Notes: generated from the letters alone by a model not told the origin. Positions 16,702 through 26,804 are shown, numbered from the stretch's first letter. The stretch: DNA of 64,000 bases from Methyloligella halotolerans (GCF_001708935.1 NZ_MASI01000001.1:186001-250000), one strand, 5' to 3'. Program-made: numbers and translations.

Positions 16702-17904
16702 ATGTCGCCAAACTTGGGGTTCCGTAAGCTTTTCCAGTGGGTTGCGCGCGGATGCGCGGCGCTCGCTCTAGGCTTGTTCCTCGCGATGGGCGGGCTCGCC
16801 TCGAAGGCCGTCGCCGAGGATTTTGCCACCACGGCCAAGAACGCCATCCTCGTGGAGGCCGATACGGGCATCGTGCTGTTCGAGAAGGACGCCGATGCCA
16901 AGATCGATCCGGCCAGCATGAGCAAGCTGATGACCCTTGCGGTGGTCTTCAAGCAGCTCAAGGAAGGGCGGATCAAGCTCGATCAGGAATTCGAAGTCAG
17001 CGAGCATGCGTGGCGGACAGGCGGGGCGCCTTCGGGCACCTCGGCCATGTTTGCGCCGATCCATTCGAAGGTCACCGTCGAGCAGCTCATTCAGGGAATC
17101 ACGGTGCAGTCGGGCAACGATGCCTGCCTGATCCTTGCGGAGGGGATCGCAGGCTCGGAAGAGAAGTTCGTCAAGTTGATGAACGACTATGCGAAGGAGA
17201 TCGGTCTCTCCCAATCCCATTTCGCGAACTCGACCGGACTCACGGCGGACGGCCATGTCATGAGCGTGCGGGATATCGAGACGCTGGCGGAATTTCTGCG
17301 TACCCAATATCCCGAGTATTATCATTACTTTGGACAGCCGACCTTCGAGTTCACCCGCTTCACGTTCCGCAACCGGAATCCGCTGCTCGACGAAGGGATC
17401 GGTGTTGACGGGCTGAAGACGGGATACACCAAGGACGCCGGCTATGGGCTCGTGGCGAGCGCCGAGCAGAAGGGCCGGCGCATCAATGTCGTGGTGGCCG
17501 GGCTTCCCTCGCAAAACGACCGGGAGAAGGAAGCGAAGAAGCTCATCCAATGGGCTTACAAGCACTTCAAGCGGTATCGTCTGTTCGACGAGGGCGAGAA
17601 GGTGAGCCGCGCGCTGGTCTGGGGCGGCGAGAAGCATTACGTGAAGCTGGTCGGCAAGGGCGATATCGACGTGCTGCTGCCGATCTCGGACAATCCCAAG
17701 GTGACGGCGTCGATCGCCTATCAGGGGCCGGTGAAGGCTCCGGTGAAGAAGGGCGATCATCTGGGCTATTTGCGGGTGGAGGGCGTGGAGCTGAAGACCA
17801 AGAACGAGATCCCGCTTTACGCGGGCGAGGATATCGCGCCGTCGGGCTTCGCCTGGCGAGGCCTCGATTCCCTGTTCGTGCTCGCCTTCGGCTGGGCTCT
17901 TTAG
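16702..17904 (+). CDS. D-alanyl-D-alanine carboxypeptidase (PBP5/6 type)
   Basis: A periplasmic low-molecular-weight penicillin-binding protein that trims the stem pentapeptide. The three active-site motifs are present: SMSK at about residues 72-75, SGN in VQSGNDAC, and KTG in GLKTGYT. A C-terminal PBP5-type beta domain and a terminal segment FAWRGLDSLFVLAFGWAL, which could serve as a membrane-anchoring helix, follow. The signal peptide ends near AVAED. ATG at 16702 gives a normal n-region; GTG at 16651 is an alternative. It lies between rlpA and tmk on the same strand, a grouping of septal peptidoglycan functions. Confidence 0.92.
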   Translation: MSPNLGFRKLFQWVARGCAALALGLFLAMGGLASKAVAEDFATTAKNAILVEADTGIVLFEKDADAKIDPASMSKLMTLAVVFKQLKEGRIKLDQEFEVSEHAWRTGGAPSGTSAMFAPIHSKVTVEQLIQGITVQSGNDACLILAEGIAGSEEKFVKLMNDYAKEIGLSQSHFANSTGLTADGHVMSVRDIETLAEFLRTQYPEYYHYFGQPTFEFTRFTFRNRNPLLDEGIGVDGLKTGYTKDAGYGLVASAEQKGRRINVVVAGLPSQNDREKEAKKLIQWAYKHFKRYRLFDEGEKVSRALVWGGEKHYVKLVGKGDIDVLLPISDNPKVTASIAYQGPVKAPVKKGDHLGYLRVEGVELKTKNEIPLYAGEDIAPSGFAWRGLDSLFVLAFGWAL

Positions 17905-17923
17905 GCTCCGGGAGGCTCGTCCG

Positions 17924-18567
17924 ATGCGGTTCGACAACGGCCGGCTGATCACCCTCGAAGGTGGAGAAGGATCCGGCAAATCCACCCAAGCCGACATCCT
18001 GGCGATGCGGCTGGCGAGGGCCGGTCGCCGCGTAGTGTCGACCCGGGAGCCTGGCGGCTCGCCGGGCGCCGAGGCGATCCGGGAGGCCATCCTGTCCGGT
18101 CAGGTCGCCAAATACGGGCCCTTCGCCGAGGCGCTTCTCTTCGCCGTCGCCCGAAAGGATCATATCGATTTCCAAATCGAGGCGGCCGTGACGGACGGCA
18201 AATGGGTCGTGTGCGACCGCTTCCTCGATTCGACCCGGGCCTATCAGGGGGCGATGGCCGGCGTGCCACGACGGATTCTCGATTCCTTGGAACGGCTTAC
18301 CGTGGGCGACTTCATCCCCGATCTCACGCTTATCCTGGATATCGATCCGGAGGCCGGCATGGCGCGCGCCAATGCACGCCGGGAGGAGGGCGAGGCGGCC
18401 GACCGGTTCGAGCAGGAACAGTTGCTTCTGCATGACCGGGTCCGCCAGGCTTTCTCGATATCGCCGAGGAAGAGCCGGAGCGCTGTGTGGTTATCGATGC
18501 CTCGCAGCCGGAGGCGGTGGTCGCTGAGGACATCTGGGAAGCCGTCACGGAACGGCTCGGCGCCTGA
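17924..18567 (+). CDS. tmk: thymidylate kinase; one frame break near the 3' end
   Basis: Tmk phosphorylates dTMP to dTDP and is essential for DNA synthesis. The P-loop GGEGSGKST is at residues 13-21, REPGGSPGAEAIRE follows, and the DR(Y/F) motif appears as VVCDRFLDSTRAYQG. The LID-type EEGEAADRFEQEQL is also present. Near 18454 the frame is lost; restoring one C (TTCCTCGAT) yields FLDIAEEEPERCVVIDAS and ends ERLGA with TGA at 18565-18567. The joined protein is 214 residues, the normal length. The stop overlaps the holB ATG in ATGA-type fashion (TGATGG), which supports the repaired frame. It starts 20 bases after the carboxypeptidase gene. Confidence 0.95.
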
Positions 18568-19672
18568 TGGCGGCGGCGGATACCAATGCCCGCGACGAGG
18601 AGCCGGATCGCCTCGCCGGATTTCCGGCGCCGCGCGAGACTGTGGCGCTCTACGGCCATGGGGAGGAGAAGGCGGAGTTCGAGCAGGCGCTGGCCGAAGG
18701 GCGCCTCCACCATGGCTGGCTGATTTCAGGGCCCGAGGGGATCGGCAAGGCGACGCTGGCTTATGGGCTGGCGCGCCAGGTTCTTGCCCATGACCGGCCC
18801 GGCGAAGACCCTGACGATCCGGACGGACCTCTGTTCCATCAGGTTGCGGGACGGGCCCATCCAAATCTGCTGATCCTCAATCGGACCTACAATCCGAAGA
18901 CGAAGCGCTATTCCCAATGGATCGGCGTGGATGAGGTGCGCCGGCTGCGCTCCTTCCTGGGCGGCACGGCGGCGCAGACCGGCTGGCGGGTGGTCGTGGT
19001 GGACCGGGCGGACGAATTGAACGCCCAAGCGGCGAATGCGCTCCTGAAAGGTCTGGAGGAGCCGCCTGCGAAGACCGTCTTTCTCCTGGTCGCCGCGGCG
19101 GAAGGACGGCTGCCGGTCACCATCCGCTCCCGCTGCCGCTCGTTACGGCTGCATCCGCTGGAGGATGCCGATGTGGAGCGTGCCGCGCGGCAGGCACTGG
19201 ACGCGGCGCACGCCGGCGTGGACGACGAGACTCTGGAGACGTCGATCGCCCTGGCCGAGGGCAGCGTGCGGCGGGCTCTTGTGCTGTCGGGCGGCGAGGG
19301 GATCGCGCTTTATGGCGAGATCTTCGATGCGTTCCGCAAGCTCCCCCAGCTAGACGCGGCCTGGCTGCACAAGAAGGCCGACACGCTGGGTGCGCCGGGC
19401 AACACAGAACAACTGGAGCTCTTCTTCGCGCTGCTCCTCGGACTGATGGAGCGGCTGATCCGGGCGCGGGCGACGGAGACGAGCGGCATGATTCGGAGAT
19501 CGCGCTGGCCGGCGAGCTGATGGGTGCCGGCGATCTCGGCCGCTGGGCTGATGCGTGGCAGGCCATCGGCAGAGCCCATGACGAAACACTCGGGCTCAAT
19601 CTCGACCGGGGCGTGCTGGTGCTGGACAGCTTCTCCAAGCTGCAAAGCCTGGCGATGGGCACAAACCGTTAG
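18567..19672 (+). CDS. holB: DNA polymerase III delta-prime subunit; one frame break near the 3' end
   Basis: HolB is a clamp-loader AAA+ subunit, essential for replication. Walker-A-like [10 protein letters not shown] lies at about residues 54-63, and the sensor region [18 protein letters not shown] with the SRC motif in [10 protein letters not shown] is clear. The frame leaves the correct phase at about 19469; adding one G to the GGG run there gives [20 protein letters not shown] and continues to LAMGTNR with TAG at 19670-19672. The joined protein is 368 residues, within the family range. It overlaps tmk by one base and is followed by metG 43 bases later, the usual tmk-holB-metG-tatD order. 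Confidence 0.93.
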
Positions 19673-19715
19673 CCGCACCGCTTGCGAACGCTTGCGGGGG
19701 GCCGGGCGCACGGCT

Positions 19716-21281
19716 ATGTCTGCCGCCATGTCTGGCGAAGATTTCTATTACATCACCACGGCGATCTCCTATCCGAACGGCGAGCCCCATATGGGTCACG
19801 CCTACGAGGCGATCGCCACGGATGCGTTCGCGCGTCACAAGCGGCTCCAGGGCAAGCAGGTCTATTTTCTGACCGGCACCGACGAGCACGGCATCAAGAT
19901 GGTGCAGACGGCGAAGGCGGAGGGCATAACCCCGGCCGAGCTCGCCGACCGCAACACGCCGCGCTTCCGCGAGCTGGCCGCGGCCATGAATTGCTCCCAC
20001 GACGACTTCATCACGACTCGCGAGGAGCGCCACTGGAAGTCGGTGAGCGAACTCTGGAAGCGGATGGCCGACGCTGGCGACATCTATCTCGACACCTATG
20101 CCGGCTGGTACTCGGTGCGGGACGAGGCCTATTACGACGAGGATGAGCTGACGGAGGAGGGCGGTCAGAAGCTCTCGCCGCAAGGCACGCCCGTGGAATG
20201 GGTCGAGGAGGACAGCTATTTCTTCCGGCTCTCCGCCTATCAGGACAAGCTGCTGGCCCATTACGAGGCCAATCCCGGCTTCATCGGACCCGAGACGCGC
20301 CGGAACGAGGTGGTGAACTTCGTGAAGGGCGGCTTGCGGGACCTTTCCATCTCGCGCACGAGCTTCGATTGGGGCGTGCCGGTGCCCGGCGATCCGAAGC
20401 ATGTGATGTATGTCTGGGTCGACGCGCTGACCAACTACATCACCGGCGTCGGCTTCCCGGACGAAGAGAGCGAGCAGTTCAAGCGCTACTGGCCGGCCGA
20501 TGTGCACATCATCGGCAAGGACATCGTGCGCTTCCACGCCATCTACTGGCCCGCCTTCCTCATGTCGGCGGGGATCGCGCTGCCCAAGAAGGTGTTCGGC
20601 CACGGCTTCGTGAACAATCGCGGGGTCAAGATGTCGAAGTCGTTGGGCAACGTCATCAACCCCTTCACGCTCGCGGAAGAATTCGGCGTCGATCAGCTGC
20701 GCTATTTCCTGCTCCGGGAAGTGCCGTTCGGCCAGGACGGCAATTATTCGTCGGAATCGATCACGACCCGCATCAATGCCGATCTCGCCAACGATCTGGG
20801 CAATCTCGCCCAGCGCTCGCTGTCGATGATCGCCAAGCATTGCGAGGGCAAGCTGCCGCCGGCGACCGGCTTCACGAAAGAAGACGAGGCGATCCTGCTG
20901 TCCGCCGACAGCCTCAGCTCGCTGGTGGACGAGGCCATGGAGGCCTATGCGCCGCACCGGGCTCTGGAAGCGATCTGGAGCGTCGTGGCGGATGCCAACC
21001 GCTATTTCGCGGGCGAGGAGCCGTGGGCGAAGCGTAAGACCGACTTCGAACGCATGGAGACGATCCTCTATACGACGGCCGAGGTCCTAAGGCAGGTGGC
21101 GATACTGGCCCAGCCGGTGATCCCGGTGGCGGCGGCGAAACTGCTGGATCAACTCGCCGTGCCGGAGGATAGCCGCGACTTTGCGGCGCTGGGCGAGCCC
21201 GGCCGGTTGACGCCGGGCGTCTCGCTTCCCACACCTGAAGGCATCTTTCCACGCTACGAAATGCCCGCCCAGGCCGAGTGA
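19716..21281 (+). CDS. metG: methionyl-tRNA synthetase (short form)
   Basis: MetG charges tRNA(Met). HIGH-type [11 protein letters not shown] is near the N-terminus, the class I KMSKS loop is in [15 protein letters not shown], and the [11 protein letters not shown] segment is typical. The zinc-knuckle Cys of the long form are absent and the protein ends after the anticodon-binding helices (about 517-521 residues), without the C-terminal dimerisation domain. That matches the compact alphaproteobacterial form. Start is ATG at 19716 ([10 protein letters not shown]) or ATG at 19728 (MSGEDF). The TGA at 21279-21281 overlaps a GTG at 21278, a possible tatD start. Confidence 0.96.
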   Translation: MSAAMSGEDFYYITTAISYPNGEPHMGHAYEAIATDAFARHKRLQGKQVYFLTGTDEHGIKMVQTAKAEGITPAELADRNTPRFRELAAAMNCSHDDFITTREERHWKSVSELWKRMADAGDIYLDTYAGWYSVRDEAYYDEDELTEEGGQKLSPQGTPVEWVEEDSYFFRLSAYQDKLLAHYEANPGFIGPETRRNEVVNFVKGGLRDLSISRTSFDWGVPVPGDPKHVMYVWVDALTNYITGVGFPDEESEQFKRYWPADVHIIGKDIVRFHAIYWPAFLMSAGIALPKKVFGHGFVNNRGVKMSKSLGNVINPFTLAEEFGVDQLRYFLLREVPFGQDGNYSSESITTRINADLANDLGNLAQRSLSMIAKHCEGKLPPATGFTKEDEAILLSADSLSSLVDEAMEAYAPHRALEAIWSVVADANRYFAGEEPWAKRKTDFERMETILYTTAEVLRQVAILAQPVIPVAAAKLLDQLAVPEDSRDFAALGEPGRLTPGVSLPTPEGIFPRYEMPAQAE

Positions 21282-21289
21282 GTTTGCCC

Positions 21290-22099
21290 ATGCATGTGAT
21301 CGACAGCCATTGCCATCTCGATTTCGAGTCTCTGTCGGAGGACCGCGGAGGCGTTCTGCAGCGCGCTGCGGATGCCGGCGTCGATTTGATGGTGACCATT
21401 TCCACCCGGGTGAAGCGCTTCGACGAGATCCTTGCGATCGCGGAGGCGCATCCGAATGTCTTCTGCTCGGTGGGCACCCATCCTCACAATGCCGACGAAG
21501 AGCTGGATGTGACGGCTGAGGACCTCGTCAAGCTTGCCGAGCATCCCAAGGTGGTGGCGATCGGCGAGGCGGGGCTTGACTACCACTATGACAACGCGCC
21601 GGTGGCCGCGCAGGCTCAAGGCTTCCGCACCCATATCGCGGCGGCGCGCGAGAGCGGCTTGCCCCTGGTGATCCATGCGCGCGAGGCGGATGACGATGTG
21701 GCGGCCATCCTCGAGGAGGAGACCGCGAAGGGGGCGTTCCCCTTCGTGCTTCACTGCTTCACGGCCGGCCCGGACCTCGCCAGGCGCGGTCTGGCGCTCG
21801 GCGGCTATCTGTCGGCCTCCGGCGTGCTGACCTTCAAGAAGTCCGATGCCTTGCGGGAGATCTTCGCCGAGGCCCCGATCGACCGGCTGCTGGTGGAGAC
21901 GGATGCGCCGTATCTGTCCCCGGAGCCCCATCGCGGCCAGACCAACGAGCCGTCCCGCGTGGTCCATACGGCAGCGAAGCTCGCCGAGGTGAAAGGCGTC
22001 AGCGAGGACGAGATCGGTCGGATCACCTCGGACAATTTCTTTCGGCTGTTCTCCAAGGTTCCGCGCGAGGCAGCCGGCGCCAAGGCCCATGCGGCCTAG
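21290..22099 (+). CDS. tatD: TatD-family metal-dependent deoxyribonuclease
   Basis: TatD-family hydrolases are TIM-barrel metal nucleases acting on DNA 3' ends or D-aminoacyl-type substrates. All metal-ligand motifs are visible: DSHCHLDF at the N-terminus, GEAGLDYHYD, VIHAREADDD, LHCFTAG and ETDAPYLSPEPHRG. Length is 269 residues from ATG at 21290, or 273 if the GTG at 21278 that overlaps the metG stop is used. The gene sits in the tmk-holB-metG-tatD-MBL run common in alphaproteobacteria. Confidence 0.93.
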   Translation: MHVIDSHCHLDFESLSEDRGGVLQRAADAGVDLMVTISTRVKRFDEILAIAEAHPNVFCSVGTHPHNADEELDVTAEDLVKLAEHPKVVAIGEAGLDYHYDNAPVAAQAQGFRTHIAAARESGLPLVIHAREADDDVAAILEEETAKGAFPFVLHCFTAGPDLARRGLALGGYLSASGVLTFKKSDALREIFAEAPIDRLLVETDAPYLSPEPHRGQTNEPSRVVHTAAKLAEVKGVSEDEIGRITSDNFFRLFSKVPREAAGAKAHAA

Positions 22100-22132
22100 G
22101 TCGCGGCGATTCCATCCAGGCAAACCCGGTTC

Positions 22133-22933
22133 ATGAGCTTGAAAGTCACCATCCTCGGCTGCGGCACGTCCGGGGGCATCCCGCGGATCGGCGAGATCTG
22201 GGGCGATTGCGATCCCGCCAACCCCAAGAACCGCCGGCTGCGCTGCTCGCTTCTCGTGGAGAAGGAAGGACCCGGCGGCAAGACGACGATTCTGGTCGAT
22301 AGCTCGCCGGATCTCCGCCAGCAGATGCTGACGGCCGGCGTCTCCTGGGTCGACGGGGTGCTCTATACCCACGATCACGCGGACCATACCCACGGGATCG
22401 ACGATCTGCGTATGATCGCCTTCAACGGCAAGAAGAGGGTGCGGGTCTATCACGACGCCGAGACGGGGGCCGTGCTAAAGCGGCGCTTCGCCTATTGCTT
22501 CGAGACGCCGCCGGGAAGCGATTATCCGCCGATCCTCGATTCCACCGATATCGCGCCGGGCGAAGGCTTCACCATCTCAGGGGCAGGGGGTGACATCGCC
22601 GTCATGCCCTACCTGCAGCAGCATGGCGCGGTCCACAGCATCGGTTATCGCTTCGGCGGCATCGCCTATTCGCCGGACGTGAACGACCTGCCCAAGGAGA
22701 GCCTTGAGCATCTGCACGATCTGGATGTCTGGATCCTCGATGCTCTGCGGCCGAAGCCGCATCCGAGCCATCTGAGCGTCGATGAGGCTCTCAGCTGGGT
22801 CGAGCGGATGAAGCCGGCGCGGACCGTCTTCACCCACATGCATATCGATCTGGATTACGAGAGCTTGATCCGCGAACTCCCGGAGGGCGTCGAGCCCGCC
22901 TATGACGGGCTCGTTCTTCATACCGAAGAGTAG
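22133..22933 (+). CDS. metallo-beta-lactamase-fold hydrolase (PhnP-like)
   Basis: This 266-residue protein has the metallo-beta-lactamase fold. It opens with the PhnP/cyclic-phosphodiesterase-like VTILGCGTSGGIPRIG, the HxHxDH metal site is YTHDHADHTHG, and later ligands are in GIAYSPDVNDL and FTHMHIDLDY. It resembles the YcbX/PhnP group that hydrolyses cyclic phosphates, but the physiological substrate here is not known. It lies 33 bases after tatD in the same direction and is convergent with the autotransporter-type gene. Confidence 0.88.
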   Translation: MSLKVTILGCGTSGGIPRIGEIWGDCDPANPKNRRLRCSLLVEKEGPGGKTTILVDSSPDLRQQMLTAGVSWVDGVLYTHDHADHTHGIDDLRMIAFNGKKRVRVYHDAETGAVLKRRFAYCFETPPGSDYPPILDSTDIAPGEGFTISGAGGDIAVMPYLQQHGAVHSIGYRFGGIAYSPDVNDLPKESLEHLHDLDVWILDALRPKPHPSHLSVDEALSWVERMKPARTVFTHMHIDLDYESLIRELPEGVEPAYDGLVLHTEE

Positions 22934-22939
22934 GGCGCC

Positions 22940-24145
22940 CTACGGCTTGTTGCCGATCGGCACATTGACCGAGACGCGGCCCGAGGCGGACGGATCGATA
23001 TCCGAGTTCATGGTCTCGGTGTAATCCATGGTCGCGCGGATGCTGTAGTCGTCCGTCTTGGTGAGCGCCACACCGCCGCCGACCCTGTTGGTGGGGGCGG
23101 CGTTGGTGAAGTCCGCGTCGTCCACGTTCAGGCTGCTCTCGAAATACGCGAAAGGCTCGATCTTCTTATCTTCGCCCGCCTGGAACGGCCGCTTGATCTC
23201 CGGGCGCACGGACACGCGGGTCTCTTCGATCCGCGCGGCATCGACGCCGGCCATCGGAATGTCCGCATCCTCGGTGATGTGGGTCACGGCGCCGGACGGC
23301 GTAAGCTGCATCTTCTTGATGCCCCAGTTACCGCTGACTCGGGCTTGGTTCAGAGACCGGTTGGTGGCATAGGCGGCGGCGTCCTCGCCGGTGCGGGCCA
23401 CGTCGTTGGACTGGCCCCACAGGGACTTCGCATCGACGATCACCTTGTCGGTCACGCGGTAGGCGGCGTAGGGGCCGGCCATGTAGGCCTTGCCGTCGAC
23501 CTGCTCGCTGGTTCCCACAGCATGCTGAGCGGCGTCGTCGGTCTGCACCATGCCGCCCACGAGAGCGTTCGAGTTCACTTTGTAGTCGGCACCGACATAG
23601 GTGGTGACGGCTTCGCCGGCCTTGCGGGTATTCCCGGAGGCGTCGAGGGATTGGGTCTGGCTGCGCACCCACACATCGACGGGCGGCGCCTTCCGGCGTA
23701 CGGCCTCGGGCAGCTTGACGTCCTCACCGCGTTCCTTCGCCTCCTGCAGACGCTTCCGCTCCGCATCGGAGATGGCGGCGCGCCACTCGTGCAGGCTCGT
23801 CTCGACCTTCGTGCCGCTGCCGGCTTCCTGCATGTTGAAGGGCGTCTTGACGTTACCGTCCGCCTGCCAATTGCTCGTGTTTAGGCGATTGGTGACGCGA
23901 TCCTGAGTGGGATTGGTCCCGGCTGTGCGGCCGAACCGGTTCCGGACCATGTCCTGGCTCATACCGGGCACGGCGACGCAGCCGCTGGTGTCGGTGGTGG
24001 TGCAGGCGCCTTGCGCATAAACCGGTGCCGGCAGTAGCGCTGCCGCGGGAAGCCCGGCGATCAGCGCCGTGCGAATACCGAAGAGAATACGCCGGTCGAA
24101 TCTTCTGGGCGCGATTGGATGATGCGCCTTCTTCGTCTCGATCAT
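22940..24145 (-). CDS. outer-membrane autotransporter-type beta-barrel protein with minimal passenger
   Basis: The 401-residue product has an N-terminal signal (LIAGLPAAALLPAPVYAQ), two Cys pairs near the mature N-terminus and a charged helical linker (AERKRLQEAKERGEDVKLP). From about residue 165 the strand pattern TYVGADYKVNSNALVGGMVQ, GPYAAYRVTDKVIVDAKSLWGQS, ARVSGNWGIKKMQLTPSGAV and SVRPEIKRPF follows autotransporter barrel domains closely. The C-terminus is RVSVNVPIGNKP, without the usual terminal aromatic. The pre-barrel region is only about 140 residues, so any passenger is small. ATG at 24145 follows CGAGGCCACC. It faces the MBL gene tail to tail. Confidence 0.75.
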   Translation of the reverse strand: MIETKKAHHPIAPRRFDRRILFGIRTALIAGLPAAALLPAPVYAQGACTTTDTSGCVAVPGMSQDMVRNRFGRTAGTNPTQDRVTNRLNTSNWQADGNVKTPFNMQEAGSGTKVETSLHEWRAAISDAERKRLQEAKERGEDVKLPEAVRRKAPPVDVWVRSQTQSLDASGNTRKAGEAVTTYVGADYKVNSNALVGGMVQTDDAAQHAVGTSEQVDGKAYMAGPYAAYRVTDKVIVDAKSLWGQSNDVARTGEDAAAYATNRSLNQARVSGNWGIKKMQLTPSGAVTHITEDADIPMAGVDAARIEETRVSVRPEIKRPFQAGEDKKIEPFAYFESSLNVDDADFTNAAPTNRVGGGVALTKTDDYSIRATMDYTETMNSDIDPSASGRVSVNVPIGNKP

Positions 24146-24309
24146 GGTGGCCTCGTTCCCTCAAGAGAGCGAAAATCGTCTCGCCTTCCGTCTTGAGACA
24201 GGCTGCTTAACAGAGTCTGAATCTAATCAGTTTGGAGGGGATGAAATAGCAGGCCGCGACAAAATGCGCTGCCCAAATTGTCGGCAAAAGCAGCTTCTAA
24301 ATCAGGCGC

Positions 24310-25035
24310 TTAGAGAGGCGCCCGGAGGCGCTCGCCGGTGCCGGTCCAAGCCGGTTCGGCGAGCTTGACGAAGCTTTCCGCTACGGATTCCGGGGTCTTC
24401 AGGGTGGCCGGATCCTCGCCCGGATAGGCCTCCGCCCGCATATCCGTCGCAACGGTGCCGGGATCGAGGATATTCACCTTGATGGGGGTTTCCGCCGTCT
24501 CGTTGGCGTAGGTGACGGCAAGCGCCTCCACCGCCACCTTGGAGACGGAGTAGGGCGCCCAGTAGGCGCGGGCGCTTTGGGCGAGACCCGAGGTGACGAA
24601 GATGCACCGGCCCGCGTCGGACCGCTTCAGTAGCGGATCGAGGGTGCGTATGAGCCGCCAATTGGCATTGAGATTGATGGCGATCGTCCGCTCCCAGTCG
24701 GGATCGGTGGTGTGGGCCAAGGGGGACAGACCGCCCAGCACCCCGGCATTGGCGACCAGTATGTCGAGACGACCGAAACGCTCATACAGCGCCGGGCCCA
24801 GCCCATCGACGCGCTTGTTGCTGCCGAGATCGAGGGGAATGATGCTCGCCGTGCCGCCTTGGGCGCGGATCGTATCGTCCACGGGCTCCAGGCTTTCCTG
24901 TTTGCGGGCGAGCAGCAGCACATGGGCGCCTTCCGCCCCATAGGCCTCGGCCACGGCACGGCCGATGCCCCGGGAGGCGCCGGTGACGAGTGCGATCCGA
25001 TCCTTCAGACGCTGATGGTTTTGGATGTCGGCCAA
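24310..25035 (-). CDS. short-chain dehydrogenase/reductase
   Basis: A 241-residue classical SDR. The cofactor loop TGASRGIGRAVAEAYG is near residues 19-34, VANAG is the NNAG-equivalent and YSVSK the catalytic Tyr/Lys with the preceding Ser in FVTSGLAQ. It carries the 'DPGTVATDMRAEAYPG' C-terminal segment seen in the SDR that regularly follows purF in Rhizobiales. The only in-frame start is TTG at 25035; an in-frame TAG lies just upstream. The gap to purF is 21 bases, so it is probably the last gene of the dnaB-purF run. Confidence 0.88.
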   Translation of the reverse strand: MADIQNHQRLKDRIALVTGASRGIGRAVAEAYGAEGAHVLLLARKQESLEPVDDTIRAQGGTASIIPLDLGSNKRVDGLGPALYERFGRLDILVANAGVLGGLSPLAHTTDPDWERTIAINLNANWRLIRTLDPLLKRSDAGRCIFVTSGLAQSARAYWAPYSVSKVAVEALAVTYANETAETPIKVNILDPGTVATDMRAEAYPGEDPATLKTPESVAESFVKLAEPAWTGTGERLRAPL

Positions 25036-25056
25036 ACGATTGCAGGTGCCGGCGCT

Positions 25057-26609
25057 CTAACCGACCTCGGCGAGGAAGGAGAGCTGCTTCTGGAGGGGCG
25101 GGCCCTCGCGGTCCTGCAGCCGGGTCGGATATTCCCCGGTAAAGTGGTGATCGGTGAACTGAGGATGCTCGTTGTCGCGGCCTTCATAGCCCAGCGCGCG
25201 ATACATGCCGTCGACGGACAGGAAGGCCAGGCTGTCGGCGCCGATGAAGTCGCGCATCTGCTCGACCGTATGGGTGGCGGCGAGGAGCTTCTCCTGCTCG
25301 GGAGTGTCGATGCCGTAGAAATCGGGGTGGCGGATCGGCGGACAGGAGACCCGCATATGAACCTCCGCGGCGCCGGCATCGCGCATCATCTGCACGATCT
25401 TCACCGAGGTGGTGCCACGCACCAGGCTGTCGTCCAGAAGGATGATCCGCTTGCCCTTGATGCGGGCCTGATTGGCGCTGTGCTTCAGCTTCACGCCGAG
25501 CTGCCGGATCTGCTGCTCCGGCTCGATGAAGGTGCGGCCGACATAGTGGTTGCGGATGATGCCGAACTCGAAGGGAATGTCGGATTCCTGGCTGTAGCCG
25601 ATGGCTGCGGGCACGCCGGAATCGGGGATCGGCACGATGACGTCGGCGGGCACGGTGGATTCCAGGGCGAGCTGGCGGCCCATTTCCTTGCGGACGTCGT
25701 AGACCGACTGGCCGCCCACGATGGAGTCGGGCCGGGAGAAATAGACATATTCGAAAAGGCAGAGACGCGGCGGATATTTCGGCACGAAGCGATGGCTTTC
25801 CAGCCGGCTCTTGCCGTTTTCATCGCGGGTGATGACGACGATCTCGCCGTTCTCGACATCCCGGACAAACTCCGCGCCGATAATGTCGAGGGCGCAGGTT
25901 TCCGACGCGAGCACCCAGCATCGCCGAGCTTGCCCAGGACGAGCGGCCGGATACCGTAAGGATCGCGGGCGCCGACCATTTTCTTGTTGGTGAGGCCGAC
26001 GAGGCCGTAGGCGCCTTCCACCTGGAGCAGGGCTTCCACGAAGCGCTCGATGAACTCGCCCTTCTGGCTGCGGGCGACGAGGTGGAGGATGACTTCGGTG
26101 TCGGAGGTGGACTGGCAGATCGCGCCTTGGCGGATGAGCTGCTCGCGCATGGTGAGCGCGTTGGTGAGATTGCCGTTATGGGCGAGGGCGAAGCCGCCTG
26201 AATCGAGATCGACGAAGAGGGGTTGGACATTGCGGAGAACGTGGTCGCCGCAGGTGGAGTAGCGTACGTGGCCGATGGCGGAATCGCCTTGCAGTCGATC
26301 GATCACCGAGCTGGATGTGAAATGGTCGCCGACCAGACCAAGGCGCCGCTCGGGGTGGAAACGCTCGCCATCGCAGGTGACGATGCCGGCGCCCTCCTGG
26401 CCGCGATGCTGTAGGGCGTGGAGGCCGAGGGCCGTCAGCGCGGCGGCGTCCGGGTGATTGAAGATGCCGAAGACGCCGCATTCCTCGCGCAGCCGGTCCG
26501 CGGCGAACCAATCCGCAGAGGCCTGGGGATCGTCCGCTTCGAAATCGACTGCATGAGAGGCGCCATTCGTGGAAGCGCCGGTGAGTTTGTCGTCTCGGAT
26601 CTGGGTCAC
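25057..26609 (-). CDS. purF: amidophosphoribosyltransferase; one frame break in the middle
   Basis: PurF converts PRPP and glutamine to phosphoribosylamine, the first committed step of purine synthesis. The Ntn-type glutaminase has its nucleophile in REECGVFGIF, then LHALQHRGQEGAGI and HVRYSTCGDH. The phosphoribosyltransferase half has the PRPP loop IILLDDSLVRGTTS. The frame breaks near 25918; restoring one base gives LGDAWVLASETCALDIIGAEF and a 517-residue product. GTG at 26609 with AAGGA 5 bases upstream is preferred over TTG at 26660. About 43 residues precede the catalytic Cys, a long propeptide. It lies after cvpA. Confidence 0.94.
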
Positions 26610-26804
26610 GGCTGTCCTTGTCTCACCCTGTGTAAATAAGAGCCGTGGCTGATGCGTCAATGACCCCTGCGCGAATCTGCCGGTTCGTTTCCTGACGTTT
26701 TCGCCTCAGAGTTTAAATGTGGCGCGGCGTCGCGCCGGTTGTCATCGAGCTCTCCGTGCGGCTTCAGGTTTCGCGACGCTACGCAACTAAGGTTTTGACT
26801 TCCT

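Noticed and set aside
18440-19480. Programmed -1 or +1 frameshifting in tmk and holB
   Set aside because: Programmed frameshifts use slippery heptamers such as A-AAA-AAG and are known for dnaX, not these genes. Here the breaks are simple single-base losses in short G or C runs and recur in eight or nine unrelated genes.
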